A DNA stretch of 36,069 nucleotides from Aureispira sp. CCB-QB1 (GTDB lineage: Bacteria > Bacteroidota > Bacteroidia > Chitinophagales > Saprospiraceae): NCBI GenBank assembly GCA_945870185.1, contig CAMBRK010000044.1, forward strand, positions 1-36,069, in the 5' to 3' direction. Shown piece by piece: positions 7,470 through 18,805 of this stretch (position 1 is its first letter; the number at the start of each line of letters is the position of its first letter). Both the position numbers and the translations under genes were made by a program. A model generated the notes under the pieces. That model worked only from the letters and a program-made list of their open reading frames with translations, searched no databases and was not told where the DNA came from.

Positions 7470-8345
7470 TTATCCTTTCAATATCTTTGCCATGGTAATA
7501 CCGATTTCTGCAGGTGAATGCACTACATGAATACCGCACTCTGCCATAATCTTCATTTTTGCTTCTGCGGTATCATCATGACCTCCCACGATAGCTCCTG
7601 CGTGTCCCATAGTCCGACCTTTGGGAGCAGTCTGGCCTGCTATAAATCCTACCACAGGCTTTTTGTTTCCTGTCGCTAGAATATATCTAGCAGCCTGAGC
7701 CTCGTAGTTTCCTCCGATCTCACCTATCATCACTATACCGTCAGTTTCAGGGTCTTCCATAAGCAATTTTACCGCATCTTTTGTAGGCGTACCAATGATA
7801 GGGTCTCCGCCGATACCTATTGCTGTGGATATTCCCATGCCTGCCTTGACAATCTGGTCAGCTGCTTCATAAGTAAGTGTTCCTGACTTAGAGACAACGC
7901 CTATTCTACCTTTCTTAAATACAAAACCAGGCATGATACCTACTTTAGCTTCTTCTGGAGTGATCACACCTGGACAATTGGGTCCAACAAGCGTACAGTC
8001 ATATTTTTCAATATATGCTTTGGCTTTAACCATGTCTTGAACAGGTATACCTTCTGTAATACAAATGATTACTTTGATACCAGCTTCAGCAGCCTCCATG
8101 ATAGCATCAGCAGCAAATCCTGGCGGAACAAAAATGATGGATGTATCAGCACCCGCTTTGTGTACAGCTTCCTTTACTGAATTAAAAACAGGTCTTCCTA
8201 AGTGCTCTGATCCACCTTTGCCAGGAGTCACACCACCTATTACATTGGTACCATATTCGATCATTTGTTCAGCATGAAAAGTACCTTCCTTTCCAGTAAA
8301 TCCCTGTACAATAATTTTCGAATTCTTATTGACTAATACACTCAT
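7470..8345 (-). CDS. sucD: Succinate-CoA ligase, alpha subunit
   Basis: CoA-binding and phosphohistidine-carrying subunit of the TCA enzyme that interconverts succinyl-CoA and succinate with nucleotide phosphorylation. 291 residues, full length. The Rossmann-like CoA domain has IIVQGFTGKEGTFH and GGVTPGKGG, then GPNCPGVI, SKSGTLTYE, and the active-site GRTMGHAGAIVGG with His248 as the phosphorylated histidine. Only 9 bp separate it from the upstream divIC-like gene, so it is the last gene of the carA-eno unit. The beta subunit gene sucC is not in the window. Confidence 0.96.
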   Translation of the reverse strand: MSVLVNKNSKIIVQGFTGKEGTFHAEQMIEYGTNVIGGVTPGKGGSEHLGRPVFNSVKEAVHKAGADTSIIFVPPGFAADAIMEAAEAGIKVIICITEGIPVQDMVKAKAYIEKYDCTLVGPNCPGVITPEEAKVGIMPGFVFKKGRIGVVSKSGTLTYEAADQIVKAGMGISTAIGIGGDPIIGTPTKDAVKLLMEDPETDGIVMIGEIGGNYEAQAARYILATGNKKPVVGFIAGQTAPKGRTMGHAGAIVGGHDDTAEAKMKIMAECGIHVVHSPAEIGITMAKILKG

Positions 8346-8354
8346 TTTTATTCC

Positions 8355-8678
8355 TTATTTTTTGGTTTGTTCTATTAATATGATTTCTTCGCCAGGAAGA
8401 TGCATCAAATGTTTCTCTCTGGCAAATTTTTCTTTATTATGTCTCAGATCCTCTCTATCCTTTAAGGCCTGTGCAATCTCCTGATCCAACAGCTCCTTTT
8501 CCTTTTCCAAATTCACAATATTGGCTTTTAGTTTTTGGTACGCAAAAACATTATGCTTATCAAAAAATGTTACCCATACTATAAAAAATACTGTAACCAC
8601 CGTAAACTTATTAAACCAGTTCTTAGAAATTCCAAAAAAACCTGCTAAATCATCTAAAATTTTCTTATCTTTTGCCAT
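8355..8678 (-). CDS. Septum formation initiator (FtsB/DivIC family)
   Basis: 107 residues with the family layout: a short cytoplasmic N-terminus, one membrane helix (FTVVTVFFIVWVTFF, about 25-39), then a periplasmic coiled coil (LKANIVNLEKEKELLDQEI, about 50-85) and the REKHLMHLPGEEI segment that matches the FtsB/DivIC (PF04977) C-terminal signature. It would bridge FtsL and FtsQ in the divisome. Its place directly after eno matches the widespread eno-ftsB pairing. Family placement is confident; the FtsB versus DivIC name is not. Confidence 0.88.
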   Translation of the reverse strand: MAKDKKILDDLAGFFGISKNWFNKFTVVTVFFIVWVTFFDKHNVFAYQKLKANIVNLEKEKELLDQEIAQALKDREDLRHNKEKFAREKHLMHLPGEEIILIEQTKK

Positions 8679-8749
8679 AACTTGTTACTTTTAACAATTA
8701 AAAAATATGATTTATAATGGAGACCTCAACAAATATTTTATACCACAAA

Positions 8750-11151
<2,402 letters not shown>

Positions 11152-11177
11152 AAAAATTATTACTAATATATTACGGT

Positions 11178-11186
11178 GCAAATATA
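11178..11186 (-). promoter_or_regulatory. carA promoter -7 element
   Basis: TATATTTGC on the minus strand, 26 bp upstream of the chosen carA ATG, matches TAnnTTTGC. It supports the shorter carA start and shows that the carA-eno-sucD unit can be transcribed independently of the ribosomal operon. Confidence 0.6.
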
Positions 11187-11202
11187 GTACATAAGTAACC
11201 AT

Positions 11203-11563
11203 TTTAATAAGTAAAAAACTATTTTGTTAATTTTACCCGCTAAATAGAGAAGATTGACCAAGTGTTTGGGAAGATCAAAACAAAAAACTAGCAAGAAAAT
11301 GAATCATAAAGCTTACGCTTATTAACATTAAAAACTACAAAGTGACTTTTAAAAGTTAAATATTTCCTATGAAAATGCTTTTAAATTTCAACCGAAGATG
11401 CTTCTATATAAACTAAAATTGTATAAAAGCTAAACTCAACTAATTTAAAAATTAGAATAGAAAAACTCTTAATTTTTTTTTAATTTTGAGCGTCATTTTC
11501 AAATTATTAAGACATAAATCATAAACATAGATTCTAAAACTAAAATCAGTAAAAAGAAAACAT
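11203..11563. promoter_or_regulatory. Divergent intergenic region between carA and the small membrane protein gene
   Basis: No gene seen in about 360 bp of AT-rich sequence. One TAATTTTG word on the plus strand (11481-11488) may be the -7 element for the gene starting at 11564, which would give a leader of roughly 70 nt. No -33 element is evident. Confidence 0.35.
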
Positions 11564-11848
11564 ATGCCCGATCAGGATAAAAAATTTAAAGAGTTCTGGG
11601 AAAAAACACAAAATAAGGGAAGATGGTTCTATGGACTTACTCACGGTACCTTCTTTGGTTTTGCTGTTTTTATTGTGATAAACTTATTTAGCTTAAAATC
11701 ACAAAGTATTCAAGAAACCTTTTTTACAACAAGCGCACTAATTCAAATGGTTACTATGGTATTTGCTGGATTTTTGGGTTATAGCACCATAAAATGGTGG
11801 ATGAATCAAAATATTTATAAAAAAATCCTTTCGAAAGAAAATAACTAA
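11564..11848 (+). CDS. Small membrane protein with two transmembrane helices
   Basis: 94 residues. A charged N-terminus (MPDQDKKFKEFWEKTQNKGRW) is followed by helix 1 (FFGFAVFIVINLFSL, about 30-44) and helix 2 (IQMVTMVFAGFLGYSTI, about 60-76), then a basic tail. By the positive-inside rule both termini face the cytoplasm. No family recognised. It is placed on the opposite strand between the carA unit and the end of the alpha operon and shares a terminator with rplQ. Confidence 0.65.
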   Translation: MPDQDKKFKEFWEKTQNKGRWFYGLTHGTFFGFAVFIVINLFSLKSQSIQETFFTTSALIQMVTMVFAGFLGYSTIKWWMNQNIYKKILSKENN

Positions 11849-11862
11849 AATCGCAGCATAAA

Positions 11863-11894
11863 AAAAAGGGGTAACTTTTGATTACACCCTTTTT
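11863..11894. terminator. Bidirectional terminator at the end of the ribosomal operon
   Basis: AAAAAGGGGTAA (11863-11874) pairs with TTAC-A-CCCTTTTT (11882-11894), a 12-bp stem with one bulged A and a 7-nt loop. Poly-A on one side and poly-T on the other let it serve both rplQ (minus) and the small membrane protein gene (plus). Confidence 0.75.
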
Positions 11895-11919
11895 ACTGAA
11901 TTATTATTAAAAATAACTA

Positions 11920-12438
11920 TTACTCTTCTTCTGTTGTAGCGTCGTTTGCTATAATTGGTGCCGCAGTTACTGCAGCTGCAGTAGCAATAGCAGCAACATC
12001 ACCAGCAGTTCCGCTAGTCTTTCTTCTACTTCTTCTAGTTCCTCCTTTAGCGCCGCTACCTGATTTAGCTTTCATAACATCGTTAAAATCTACTAATTCA
12101 ATCATCGCAGTCTCCGCACCATCACCTTTTCTAAAACCAGTTTTAATAATTCTACAATATCCACCTGGTCTGTCGAATATTTTTGGAGCGACTACATCAA
12201 ACAATTCATTTACAACGTCCTTGTTTTGTAACTCTGAAAAAGCCATCCTTCTAGAGTGAGTCGTGTTGTCTTTTGATCTAGTTAAAATAGGTTCAACATG
12301 AACTCTAAGTGCTTTCGCTTTTGCCAAAGTAGTGCTGATTCTTTTGTGTAGAATCAATGAACTTGACATATTAAGTAAAAGTGCATCTCTATGCCCCTTC
12401 TTTCTACTTAAATGATTAAATTTCTTACCGTGTCTCAT
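11920..12438 (-). CDS. rplQ: 50S ribosomal protein L17 (bL17) with Ala-rich C-terminal extension
   Basis: Large-subunit protein near the exit tunnel. The core [21 protein letters not shown] and the [25 protein letters not shown] segments (split by variable sequence) are canonical and end near residue 120. It is 172 residues against about 116-130 in most bacteria. The extra tail begins [18 protein letters not shown] and continues as an Ala/Thr-rich stretch ending in TTEEE, a type of extension common in Bacteroidota L17. Last gene of the cluster, preceded by a 109-bp spacer that may hold a leader structure. Confidence 0.96.
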   Translation of the reverse strand: MRHGKKFNHLSRKKGHRDALLLNMSSSLILHKRISTTLAKAKALRVHVEPILTRSKDNTTHSRRMAFSELQNKDVVNELFDVVAPKIFDRPGGYCRIIKTGFRKGDGAETAMIELVDFNDVMKAKSGSGAKGGTRRSRRKTSGTAGDVAAIATAAAVTAAPIIANDATTEEE

Positions 12439-12468
12439 AAAACTTAAGATTTAGTACCACTATCATTT

Positions 12469-12543
12469 GAGCAACTATTCGACCTTGTGCTCTAAAAAAT
12501 GACGTTTAATACAGTTTATTAATATTCATCCAAATGGGTCGAA
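12469..12543 (-). promoter_or_regulatory. Possible pseudoknot leader upstream of rplQ
   Basis: In the 109-bp rpoA-rplQ spacer, TTCGACC (minus-strand copy at 12537-12543) can pair with GGTCGAA (minus-strand copy at 12478-12484). The second strand lies in the loop of another stem, GAGCA/TGCTC (12488-12492 with 12469-12473). The two stems interleave, as in an H-type pseudoknot, and end 30 nt before the rplQ ATG. This is seen by eye only. Confidence 0.3.
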
Positions 12544-12547
12544 ACGA

Positions 12548-13546
12548 TTACTCTTCGTCAAGTTTATATTTTGACAAGTCCATACCAAATGTAAGGCCTT
12601 TTGTCTGAAGTAACTCTTCTATTTCTACTAATGACTTTTTACCAAAATTTCTGAACTTCAATAGTTCATGCATATCAAATTTGACCATTTCCCCAAGAGA
12701 ATTGATCTTTGCAGACTTAAGACAATTATAAGCTCTGACAGATAAGTCTAAATCTTCTAATGAAGTTTTAAGCAACTTACGCATGTGTAATATGTGCTCA
12801 TCAACTATACTATCCTCTCTAGATGATGAATCATTAAATGTGATATTCTCATCAGTAATTAACATCAAGTGCTGTATAATAATACGGGATGCTTCTTTTA
12901 TAGCTTCTTCTGGATGGATTGTACCATCTGTTTTTAATTCAACGGTCAACTTTTCATAGTCCGTTCTTTGACCAACCCTTGTATTCTCGACCTTATAAGA
13001 CACCTTCTTTATTGGTGTGTAGATAGCATCCACAGGTATTACACCGATTGGCGCATCTTTTGGCAAATTTTCATCAGCGGGAACATAACCCCTACCTTTT
13101 GTAATTGTAAATTCTATCTCCAGAGTAACACTCGGTTCTAAAGTACAAATATATAAGTCAGGATTCATTACCTTAAAAGTATTTGTGTTGGTTTCAATGT
13201 CTCCAGCTACAAACTTGTCCTTCCCAGAAATAGTAACATAAATCTTTTCTTCTTCCGAACCTTCAGAAACCACCATTGGTTTAAGTCTGATTTGTTTTAT
13301 GTTCAAAATAATGTCTACTACATCTTCAACAACACCTTTAATAGTTGCAAACTCATGGTCCACTCCAGCAATCCTAATTGCAGAAATCGCGTAACCTTCT
13401 AAAGAAGAAAGCAACACTCTTCTTAATGAATTCCCAATTGTCTGGCCAAAACCAGGTTCTAAAGGTTTAAATTCAAAAACACCATCAAAATCATCTGCTT
13501 TCTGAAGAAGTATTTTATCTGGCTTTTGAAAATTAAGGATACTCAT
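12548..13546 (-). CDS. rpoA: DNA-directed RNA polymerase subunit alpha
   Basis: Assembly platform of RNA polymerase. 332 residues. The N-terminal dimerisation domain (about 1-235) shows EPGFGQTIGNSLRRVLLSS and the GRGYVPADEN segment. The C-terminal domain (about 255-320) has the helix-hairpin-helix pattern with LSVRAYNCLKSAKI and LLKFRNFGKKSLVEIEELL, which binds UP elements and activators. Conventional alpha-operon position between rpsD and rplQ. Confidence 0.98.
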   Translation of the reverse strand: MSILNFQKPDKILLQKADDFDGVFEFKPLEPGFGQTIGNSLRRVLLSSLEGYAISAIRIAGVDHEFATIKGVVEDVVDIILNIKQIRLKPMVVSEGSEEEKIYVTISGKDKFVAGDIETNTNTFKVMNPDLYICTLEPSVTLEIEFTITKGRGYVPADENLPKDAPIGVIPVDAIYTPIKKVSYKVENTRVGQRTDYEKLTVELKTDGTIHPEEAIKEASRIIIQHLMLITDENITFNDSSSREDSIVDEHILHMRKLLKTSLEDLDLSVRAYNCLKSAKINSLGEMVKFDMHELLKFRNFGKKSLVEIEELLQTKGLTFGMDLSKYKLDEE

Positions 13547-13574
13547 TATGATATATTTTCGTTATATGATATTT

Positions 13575-13606
13575 AAAAAAGGATAGGCTACCCAAAATGG
13601 ATAGCC
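13575..13606 (-). promoter_or_regulatory. Terminator-like hairpin between rpsD and rpoA
   Basis: On the minus strand GGCTATCC, ATTTT, GGGTAGCC (13586-13606) form an 8-bp stem with one G-U pair just after the rpsD stop. TATCC and then six T follow. This looks like a weakened intrinsic terminator or an RNA-processing/attenuation hairpin that could lower rpoA expression relative to the ribosomal genes. Confidence 0.45.
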
Positions 13607-13612
13607 AATATT

Positions 13613-14227
13613 TTACTTAGAATACAATTCTACAATCAATTGTTCATTAATATTCTCAGGGATTTTTTCTCTTTCAGGATGTGCTAAATAACGACCTTCC
13701 ATTTTATCACTATTCCACTCAATCCAACCGTAGCTCTTGCTTCCATCTCGTTTTGCTGATACGTTCGACACGATAAGGTCTACAGTTCTAGACTTACCTC
13801 TTACAGAAATAACGGCACCAGGCCTAAGCAACATTGATGGAATATTGGTTAAGATACCGTCCACTAAGATGTGACCATGAGAAACCAACTGTCTAGCAGA
13901 CCTTCTAGTCTTAGCTACACCCATTCTGTACACCACATTGTCTAATCTAGACTCTAATAGTTGCAACAAAATCTCCCCAGTCACACCAGATTTAGCAGCT
14001 GCTTTTTCAAATAAGTTTCGGAATTGCTTCTCTAAAACTCCATAAGTATATTTAGCTTTTTGCTTCTCTAATAATTCCAAAGCATAATCTGTCTTTTGCT
14101 TACGCTTTTTAGACGAACCATGCTGACCTGGAGGATATTTTCTCTTTTCGTATGCTTTATCATAACCAAAAATAGCTTCGCCAAATGCTCTTGCTTTTTT
14201 AGTTTTTGGGCCTGTATATCTTGCCAT
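13613..14227 (-). CDS. rpsD: 30S ribosomal protein S4 (uS4), cysteine-free form
   Basis: Primary 16S rRNA-binding assembly protein and, in other bacteria, autoregulator of the alpha operon. 204 residues. [18 protein letters not shown] opens the chain without the zinc-binding cysteines of the C+ type. The S4 RNA-binding domain ([31 protein letters not shown], about 95-160) is canonical. Located 22 bp after rpsK. Confidence 0.97.
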   Translation of the reverse strand: MARYTGPKTKKARAFGEAIFGYDKAYEKRKYPPGQHGSSKKRKQKTDYALELLEKQKAKYTYGVLEKQFRNLFEKAAAKSGVTGEILLQLLESRLDNVVYRMGVAKTRRSARQLVSHGHILVDGILTNIPSMLLRPGAVISVRGKSRTVDLIVSNVSAKRDGSKSYGWIEWNSDKMEGRYLAHPEREKIPENINEQLIVELYSK

Positions 14228-14249
14228 TTTATACGGATTTTAAATAAAA

Positions 14250-14639
14250 TTAAACTCTTCTTTTCTTTGGAGGACGACAACCATTATGCGGAACGGGAGT
14301 CATGTCTTTGATTCTTGTAACCTTGATACCTGAAGAATCAATAGCTCTAATCGCCGATTCTCTACCCGCACCAGGGCCTTTAACAAAAACCTCTACAGTT
14401 CTCAGCCCAGCTTCATGTGCAACAGATGACGCTGATTCAGCAGCCATTTGTGCAGCATATGGGGTGTTCTTTTTACTACCTCTGAATCCAGCTTTACCAG
14501 CTGAGCCCCACGAAATAACTTGCCCTGACCTATTGGTCAATGAAACAATGATATTATTGAAAGACGCATGAATAAAAGCCAAACCTTCAGGTTCGACTTT
14601 AACAATACGCTTTTTACTTACTTTTTTACCTTTAGCCAT
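14250..14639 (-). CDS. rpsK: 30S ribosomal protein S11 (uS11)
   Basis: Platform protein of the small subunit. 129 residues with the family motifs [50 protein letters not shown] and the C-terminal [18 protein letters not shown]. Typical length, spaced 18 bp from rpsM in the alpha cluster. Confidence 0.97.
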   Translation of the reverse strand: MAKGKKVSKKRIVKVEPEGLAFIHASFNNIIVSLTNRSGQVISWGSAGKAGFRGSKKNTPYAAQMAAESASSVAHEAGLRTVEVFVKGPGAGRESAIRAIDSSGIKVTRIKDMTPVPHNGCRPPKKRRV

Positions 14640-14657
14640 AATACTATTAATTAACTA

Positions 14658-15035
14658 TTATTTAGTCACTTTCTTTTTATTTGCTACTGTTTTCTTTTTA
14701 CCTTTTCTGGTCCTTGCATTAGTCTTTGTACTCTGTCCTCGTACCGGCAAACCTTTTCTATGTCTAAGTCCTCTGTAGCAAGCAATATCCATCAAACGCT
14801 TGATACTCAACTGTACTTCACTTCTAAGTTCTCCCTCAACTCTATATTCATCTTGAATATACTTTGAAATAAACTTAATATTTTCATCAGTCCAATCCTG
14901 AATTTTAGTGTGTTCAGAAACATCAGCTTCCATAAGAATATTCTTAGCTAAAGTTGGCCCTATACCATAGATATAAGTCAAACCTATAACTCCCCTTTTA
15001 TTTCTTGGTAAATCTACACCAGCAATACGTGCCAT
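14658..15035 (-). CDS. rpsM: 30S ribosomal protein S13 (uS13)
   Basis: Head protein contacting the large subunit and tRNAs. 125 residues: [34 protein letters not shown], the helix-turn region, [20 protein letters not shown] and a basic Lys-rich tail ([15 protein letters not shown]). Starts 10 bp after rpmJ. Confidence 0.97.
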   Translation of the reverse strand: MARIAGVDLPRNKRGVIGLTYIYGIGPTLAKNILMEADVSEHTKIQDWTDENIKFISKYIQDEYRVEGELRSEVQLSIKRLMDIACYRGLRHRKGLPVRGQSTKTNARTRKGKKKTVANKKKVTK

Positions 15036-15045
15036 AATAATAATA

Positions 15046-15162
15046 TTAACCTTGTCTTTGTTTAAATTTAGGATTCTTCTTATTTATAATATAAAGTTTC
15101 CCTTTTCTTCTTACGATCTTGCAATCAGCAGATCTTTTTTTGATTGATGCCTGAACTTTCAT
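15046..15162 (-). CDS. rpmJ: 50S ribosomal protein L36 (bL36), zinc-lacking form
   Basis: 38 residues read directly from the minus strand between infA and rpsM: it starts [20 protein letters not shown] and ends NPKFKQRQG. The core is unmistakably L36, but only one cysteine of the usual zinc-ribbon set is kept (Cys14), so this is the C-minus type common in Bacteroidota. Very short gaps (18 bp to infA, 10 bp to rpsM) place it in the operon. Confidence 0.95.
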   Translation of the reverse strand: MKVQASIKKRSADCKIVRRKGKLYIINKKNPKFKQRQG

Positions 15163-15180
15163 TGTAAAAGCCTTTATTAA

Positions 15181-15399
15181 TTATTTATATCGGTAATTTA
15201 TTCTACCCCTTGATAGATCATAAGGTGACATTTCTACAGCCACCTTATCACCTGGTAATATTCTAATATAATGCATTCTCATCTTGCCCGAAATAGTAGC
15301 AGTAATGAGATGTCCACTTTCTAATCTGACTCGAAACATAGCATTGGACAATGCTTCCTCTATGATCCCGTCTAATTTTATAAGGTCTTGTTTTGCCAT
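15181..15399 (-). CDS. infA: Translation initiation factor IF-1
   Basis: Binds the A site of the 30S subunit during initiation. 72 residues, the usual length. S1-like OB fold with the typical [38 protein letters not shown] and [23 protein letters not shown] word just upstream (minus, near 15413-15421, preceded by GATA rather than the consensus TA) resembles the other ribosomal promoters here but is imperfect. Confidence 0.97.
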   Translation of the reverse strand: MAKQDLIKLDGIIEEALSNAMFRVRLESGHLITATISGKMRMHYIRILPGDKVAVEMSPYDLSRGRINYRYK

Positions 15400-15422
15400 T
15401 TTTTAAATTGGAGCGCAAATAT

Positions 15423-16232
15423 CTAACAATTAATTGAAATATTTATTATTTCTGCATTATTTTTAATAACTGCGTCTATATAACTGTGGTCAGACAAAAT
15501 ATCTGGACCATCTCTTTTGATCGCAACACTATGTTCAAAATGGGCTGAAGGCTTACCGTCTTTAGTTAATATGGTCCAACCATCACTAAGCTGTTTGACT
15601 CCCCTACTTCCCATGTTCACCATAGGCTCTATAGCAATTACAATACCTTCTTTTAGTAAAGGACCTTTGCCCTTTTGACCAAAATTTGGAATTTCTGGAT
15701 CTTCATGAAGGTTTTTACCAACTCCATGACCTACTAATTCTCTTACTATACCATATCCATTTACTTTTTCACAGTAATGCTGGATTGCATAACTAATATC
15801 CCCTACACGATTACCTACTAGTGCAGCACCTATTCCTTTGTAAAGTGATTCTCTTGTAACCTTCAACAACTTTTTAAGGTTATCACTGATTTCATAAAAC
15901 CCAAAACTAAATGCACAATCACCATAAAAACCATTCAAAACTACACCACAATCTATAGATACCATGTCAGAAGGTTTAAACTCCTTTTCCGTTGGTATAC
16001 CATGGACCACAGCATCATTAACAGACATACATAAAGTAGATGGAAACCCACGGTACCCTTTGAAACCTGGAATACCACCATGATCCCTTATAAATGTCTC
16101 CGCCTCTAAATCAACTCTTTTGCCGTTTATTCCTACTTTTAGAATACCGGCTATATGAGCTAATGTTTTACTTACAAGTAAATTGCTTTCACGCATTAAC
16201 TCTATCTCTTCGTACGTCTTGTAATAGATCAT
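15423..16232 (-). CDS. map: Methionine aminopeptidase, type I
   Basis: Removes the initiator methionine from nascent proteins. 269 residues. The dinuclear metal ligands are all present: Asp94 (SIDCG), Asp105 (YGDCAF), His169 (GHGVGKNLHE), Glu202 (AIEPM) and Glu233 (HFEHS), and the substrate-side His76 is in VNDAVVHGIP. A short non-conserved tail (INISINC) follows. Starts 8 bp after secY; adk, which often separates the two, is absent, as usual in Bacteroidota. Confidence 0.96.
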   Translation of the reverse strand: MIYYKTYEEIELMRESNLLVSKTLAHIAGILKVGINGKRVDLEAETFIRDHGGIPGFKGYRGFPSTLCMSVNDAVVHGIPTEKEFKPSDMVSIDCGVVLNGFYGDCAFSFGFYEISDNLKKLLKVTRESLYKGIGAALVGNRVGDISYAIQHYCEKVNGYGIVRELVGHGVGKNLHEDPEIPNFGQKGKGPLLKEGIVIAIEPMVNMGSRGVKQLSDGWTILTKDGKPSAHFEHSVAIKRDGPDILSDHSYIDAVIKNNAEIINISINC

Positions 16233-16240
16233 ACTTATAT

Positions 16241-17602
16241 TTACATCCCTGCTCCTATGGTGATCCCTTGACTAGATCTACCTTGAATTCTTCCTGACTT
16301 AACCAAACCATCATACTTTCTCATTAAGAGATAACTTTCAATTTGTTGGAGCGTATCTAAAACAACACCAACAAGTATCAAAAGAGAAGTACCACCGAAA
16401 AAGTAAGCAAATGCTATATTAACTCCTGCAAATGCAGCCACCGCGGGCAGTACAGCTATTAATCCAATAAACAAAGCACCAGGTAAGGTAATTCTAGTTG
16501 TTAATGTATCAATATAATCTTGTGTATCCTGCCCAGGCTTTACACCAGGTATAAATGAATTACTTCTCTTCAAATACTCTGCGTACTGTTGTGGGTTCAC
16601 AATTAACGCAGTATAAACATAAGTAAATATTACTATTAGTAAGAAAAATACTACATTATAAGCTAAAGACATTGGGTCGTTTAACCTTAATAAAAGATTA
16701 CTTTCAACACCATTATTAGCAGTAACATATTGTGCTGCTGTTAATGGTAAAAACATAATTGCTTGTGCAAATATTATTGGCATAACACCCGCAGCACTTA
16801 ACTTAAGATTTATAAAATCATGTGCACCACTTCCTACTTCTGATCTCCCTACCATTCTCTTAGCTGCTTGAATCGGAATTTTTCTAACTCCTTGCACGAT
16901 TAAAATAGTAAGAATTACTATGAAGAATAATACAAACATCTCCAAAATAAGCAATATTAAATTATTATTTGCTATCTGAGTTGAGAACTCTGCAACGAAG
17001 GCCTTTGGTAAATTGGCGATAATACCTACCATAATTAATAGAGATATACCATTTCCTATACCCTTGTCGGTTATCTTTTCGCCCAACCACATTGCAAAAA
17101 TAGTACCTGTAGCTAAAATTATCATACCACAAAACCAAAATAAACTAGGATTTATAGTAGTATCAACCGCACCTGGAGTTGTTTTAAGATATAAAAGATA
17201 ACCACTACCTTGTACTAAGGTGATCAATAATGTTAAAAACCTAGTAATTTGATTAATCCTCTTTCTACCAGACTCACCTTCTTTTTGTTGCAACCTCTGA
17301 AAATATGGCACTGCAAAACCTAACAACTGCACAATTATAGAAGCAGTAATGTAAGGCATAATTCCTAATGCAAATATAGATCCTTGGTTAAAAGCTCCTC
17401 CAGTAATAGTATTTATGAGCTGCAATAAGTCGTTTGCCTTTCTATCAGCTGATGCTGAATCTAAAGCGAGCGCATTTACCCCTGGTAAAACAATATATGA
17501 ACCCAATCTAAAAACAGCCAATATGATTAGAGTAAAGGTAATCTTATCTCTTAACTCCTGAATGCTCCAAATATTTTTTAAAGTTTCAAAAAACTTATTC
17601 AT
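16241..17602 (-). CDS. secY: Protein translocase subunit SecY
   Basis: Channel-forming subunit of the SecYEG translocon in the inner membrane. 453 residues with ten predicted helices. Signature stretches include YIVLPGVNA, FALGIMPYITASIIVQLL (helix 2), GIGNGISLLIMVGI and NPQQYAEYLKRSNSFIPGVKPG, and the final helix pair is followed by a Lys/Arg-rich tail ending QGITIGAGM. Overall close to the E. coli length. Confidence 0.97.
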   Translation of the reverse strand: MNKFFETLKNIWSIQELRDKITFTLIILAVFRLGSYIVLPGVNALALDSASADRKANDLLQLINTITGGAFNQGSIFALGIMPYITASIIVQLLGFAVPYFQRLQQKEGESGRKRINQITRFLTLLITLVQGSGYLLYLKTTPGAVDTTINPSLFWFCGMIILATGTIFAMWLGEKITDKGIGNGISLLIMVGIIANLPKAFVAEFSTQIANNNLILLILEMFVLFFIVILTILIVQGVRKIPIQAAKRMVGRSEVGSGAHDFINLKLSAAGVMPIIFAQAIMFLPLTAAQYVTANNGVESNLLLRLNDPMSLAYNVVFFLLIVIFTYVYTALIVNPQQYAEYLKRSNSFIPGVKPGQDTQDYIDTLTTRITLPGALFIGLIAVLPAVAAFAGVNIAFAYFFGGTSLLILVGVVLDTLQQIESYLLMRKYDGLVKSGRIQGRSSQGITIGAGM

Positions 17603-17614
17603 GATCTTTAGTTA

Positions 17615-18061
17615 TTAAGCGTTTATAGAACCGCCAGCTGCTTCAATCTTTTGTTTTGCTACTGCTGAAAATGCATCTAGATTTACAGTTAACTTAACTG
17701 ACAAGTCACCATTTCCAAGAACTTTAACCTTATCACCCCGATTGATAATACCTTCGTTATATAAAGCAACCTTGGTTATCTCAGTCAAACCATAATTGTC
17801 GTGAATTTCTTGAAGTCTCGAAACATTTAACGCCACATAGGTCACATTATTAATGTTCTTAAAACCTCTCTTGGGTAACCTCATCTGAATTGGCATCTGA
17901 CCACCCTCAAAGGCTCTTTTACTACTATATCCTGACCTAGCTTTTGCTCCCTTATGTCCTTTTGATGCCGTTCCGCCTGATCCGCTACCTTCACCACGCC
18001 CTAATCTACCTTTTTCCTTTTTAACAGAACCAAGTGCAGGAGTCAAATTATGCAACTTCAT
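17615..18061 (-). CDS. rplO: 50S ribosomal protein L15 (uL15)
   Basis: Late-assembly large-subunit protein. 148 residues: MKLHNLTPALGSVKKEKGRL, the Gly/Ser/Lys-rich GRGEGSGSGGTASKGHKGAKAR, then GFEGGQMP-like FEGGQMPIQMRLPKRGF and a C-terminal LNVSRLQEI...AGGSI region. Lies between rpmD and secY as in the standard spc order. Confidence 0.97.
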   Translation of the reverse strand: MKLHNLTPALGSVKKEKGRLGRGEGSGSGGTASKGHKGAKARSGYSSKRAFEGGQMPIQMRLPKRGFKNINNVTYVALNVSRLQEIHDNYGLTEITKVALYNEGIINRGDKVKVLGNGDLSVKLTVNLDAFSAVAKQKIEAAGGSINA

Positions 18062-18087
18062 AAGATTAAAATTTTCTATATTAAGAA

Positions 18088-18267
18088 TTAAACTTCTTGT
18101 ACATTTACCAAATGCATTACTTTAGCAACCATCCCCATAATTTGTGGTGTCACTTCTTTAACAACAGATCCATTAAGCTTTCTGATACCAAGTGCTTCCA
18201 TGGTAGCTTTCTGACGCTTACTTCTATCTATTGTACTTTTTACCTGAGTTATTTTAATACTACCCAT
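18088..18267 (-). CDS. rpmD: 50S ribosomal protein L30 (uL30)
   Basis: 59 residues read directly between rpsE and rplO: MGSIKITQVKSTIDRSKRQK, then TMEALGIRKLNGSVV and a VNVQEV end. The KITQVKS start, the LGIRKLN segment and the position between rpsE and rplO identify it. Spacing is 14 bp from rpsE and 26 bp to rplO. Confidence 0.95.
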   Translation of the reverse strand: MGSIKITQVKSTIDRSKRQKATMEALGIRKLNGSVVKEVTPQIMGMVAKVMHLVNVQEV

Positions 18268-18281
18268 GACTAGACGATTTA

Positions 18282-18794
18282 TTATCCTTCAAAAACTTTA
18301 TTCATATCCACTCCTCTATCCTTCGCAACCTGGTGAGCATTTCTCATTTTAGATAATGCGTCTATTGTTGCCTTAACAACATTGTGAGGATTTGACGAAC
18401 CTTGAGACTTAGCAAGTACGTTATGTACTCCTGCCATCTCTAGAACGGCTCTCATCGCTCCACCTGCAATTACACCCGTACCATCAGCAGCTGGCTTAAC
18501 TAGCACTTTACCTGCACCGTACTTACCTTTTTGCTCGTGAGGAACAGTTCCCTTATTCAGGGAAACCTTAACCATGTTTTTCTTAGCATCCTGGACAGCT
18601 TTCTGGATCGACTCAGAAACATCCAACGCTTTTCCTAAACCATGACCAACGCTACCGTTCCCATCACCTACGACTACAAGCGCTGAAAAACTAAAAGTCC
18701 TACCCCCTTTTGTAACCTTGGCAACTCTTGCGAGATTGACTAGCTTTTCTTTTAATTCCGGCTCGCCCTGATTAACTCTAACTGGTGCTGACAT
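18282..18794 (-). CDS. rpsE: 30S ribosomal protein S5 (uS5)
   Basis: Small-subunit protein involved in decoding fidelity and mRNA unwinding. 170 residues. The double-stranded-RNA-binding-like domain has [24 protein letters not shown] and the GLGKA loop, followed by the C-terminal domain with [20 protein letters not shown] and [19 protein letters not shown]. Typical length. Confidence 0.97.
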   Translation of the reverse strand: MSAPVRVNQGEPELKEKLVNLARVAKVTKGGRTFSFSALVVVGDGNGSVGHGLGKALDVSESIQKAVQDAKKNMVKVSLNKGTVPHEQKGKYGAGKVLVKPAADGTGVIAGGAMRAVLEMAGVHNVLAKSQGSSNPHNVVKATIDALSKMRNAHQVAKDRGVDMNKVFEG

Positions 18795-18805
18795 TATATA
18801 TATTT

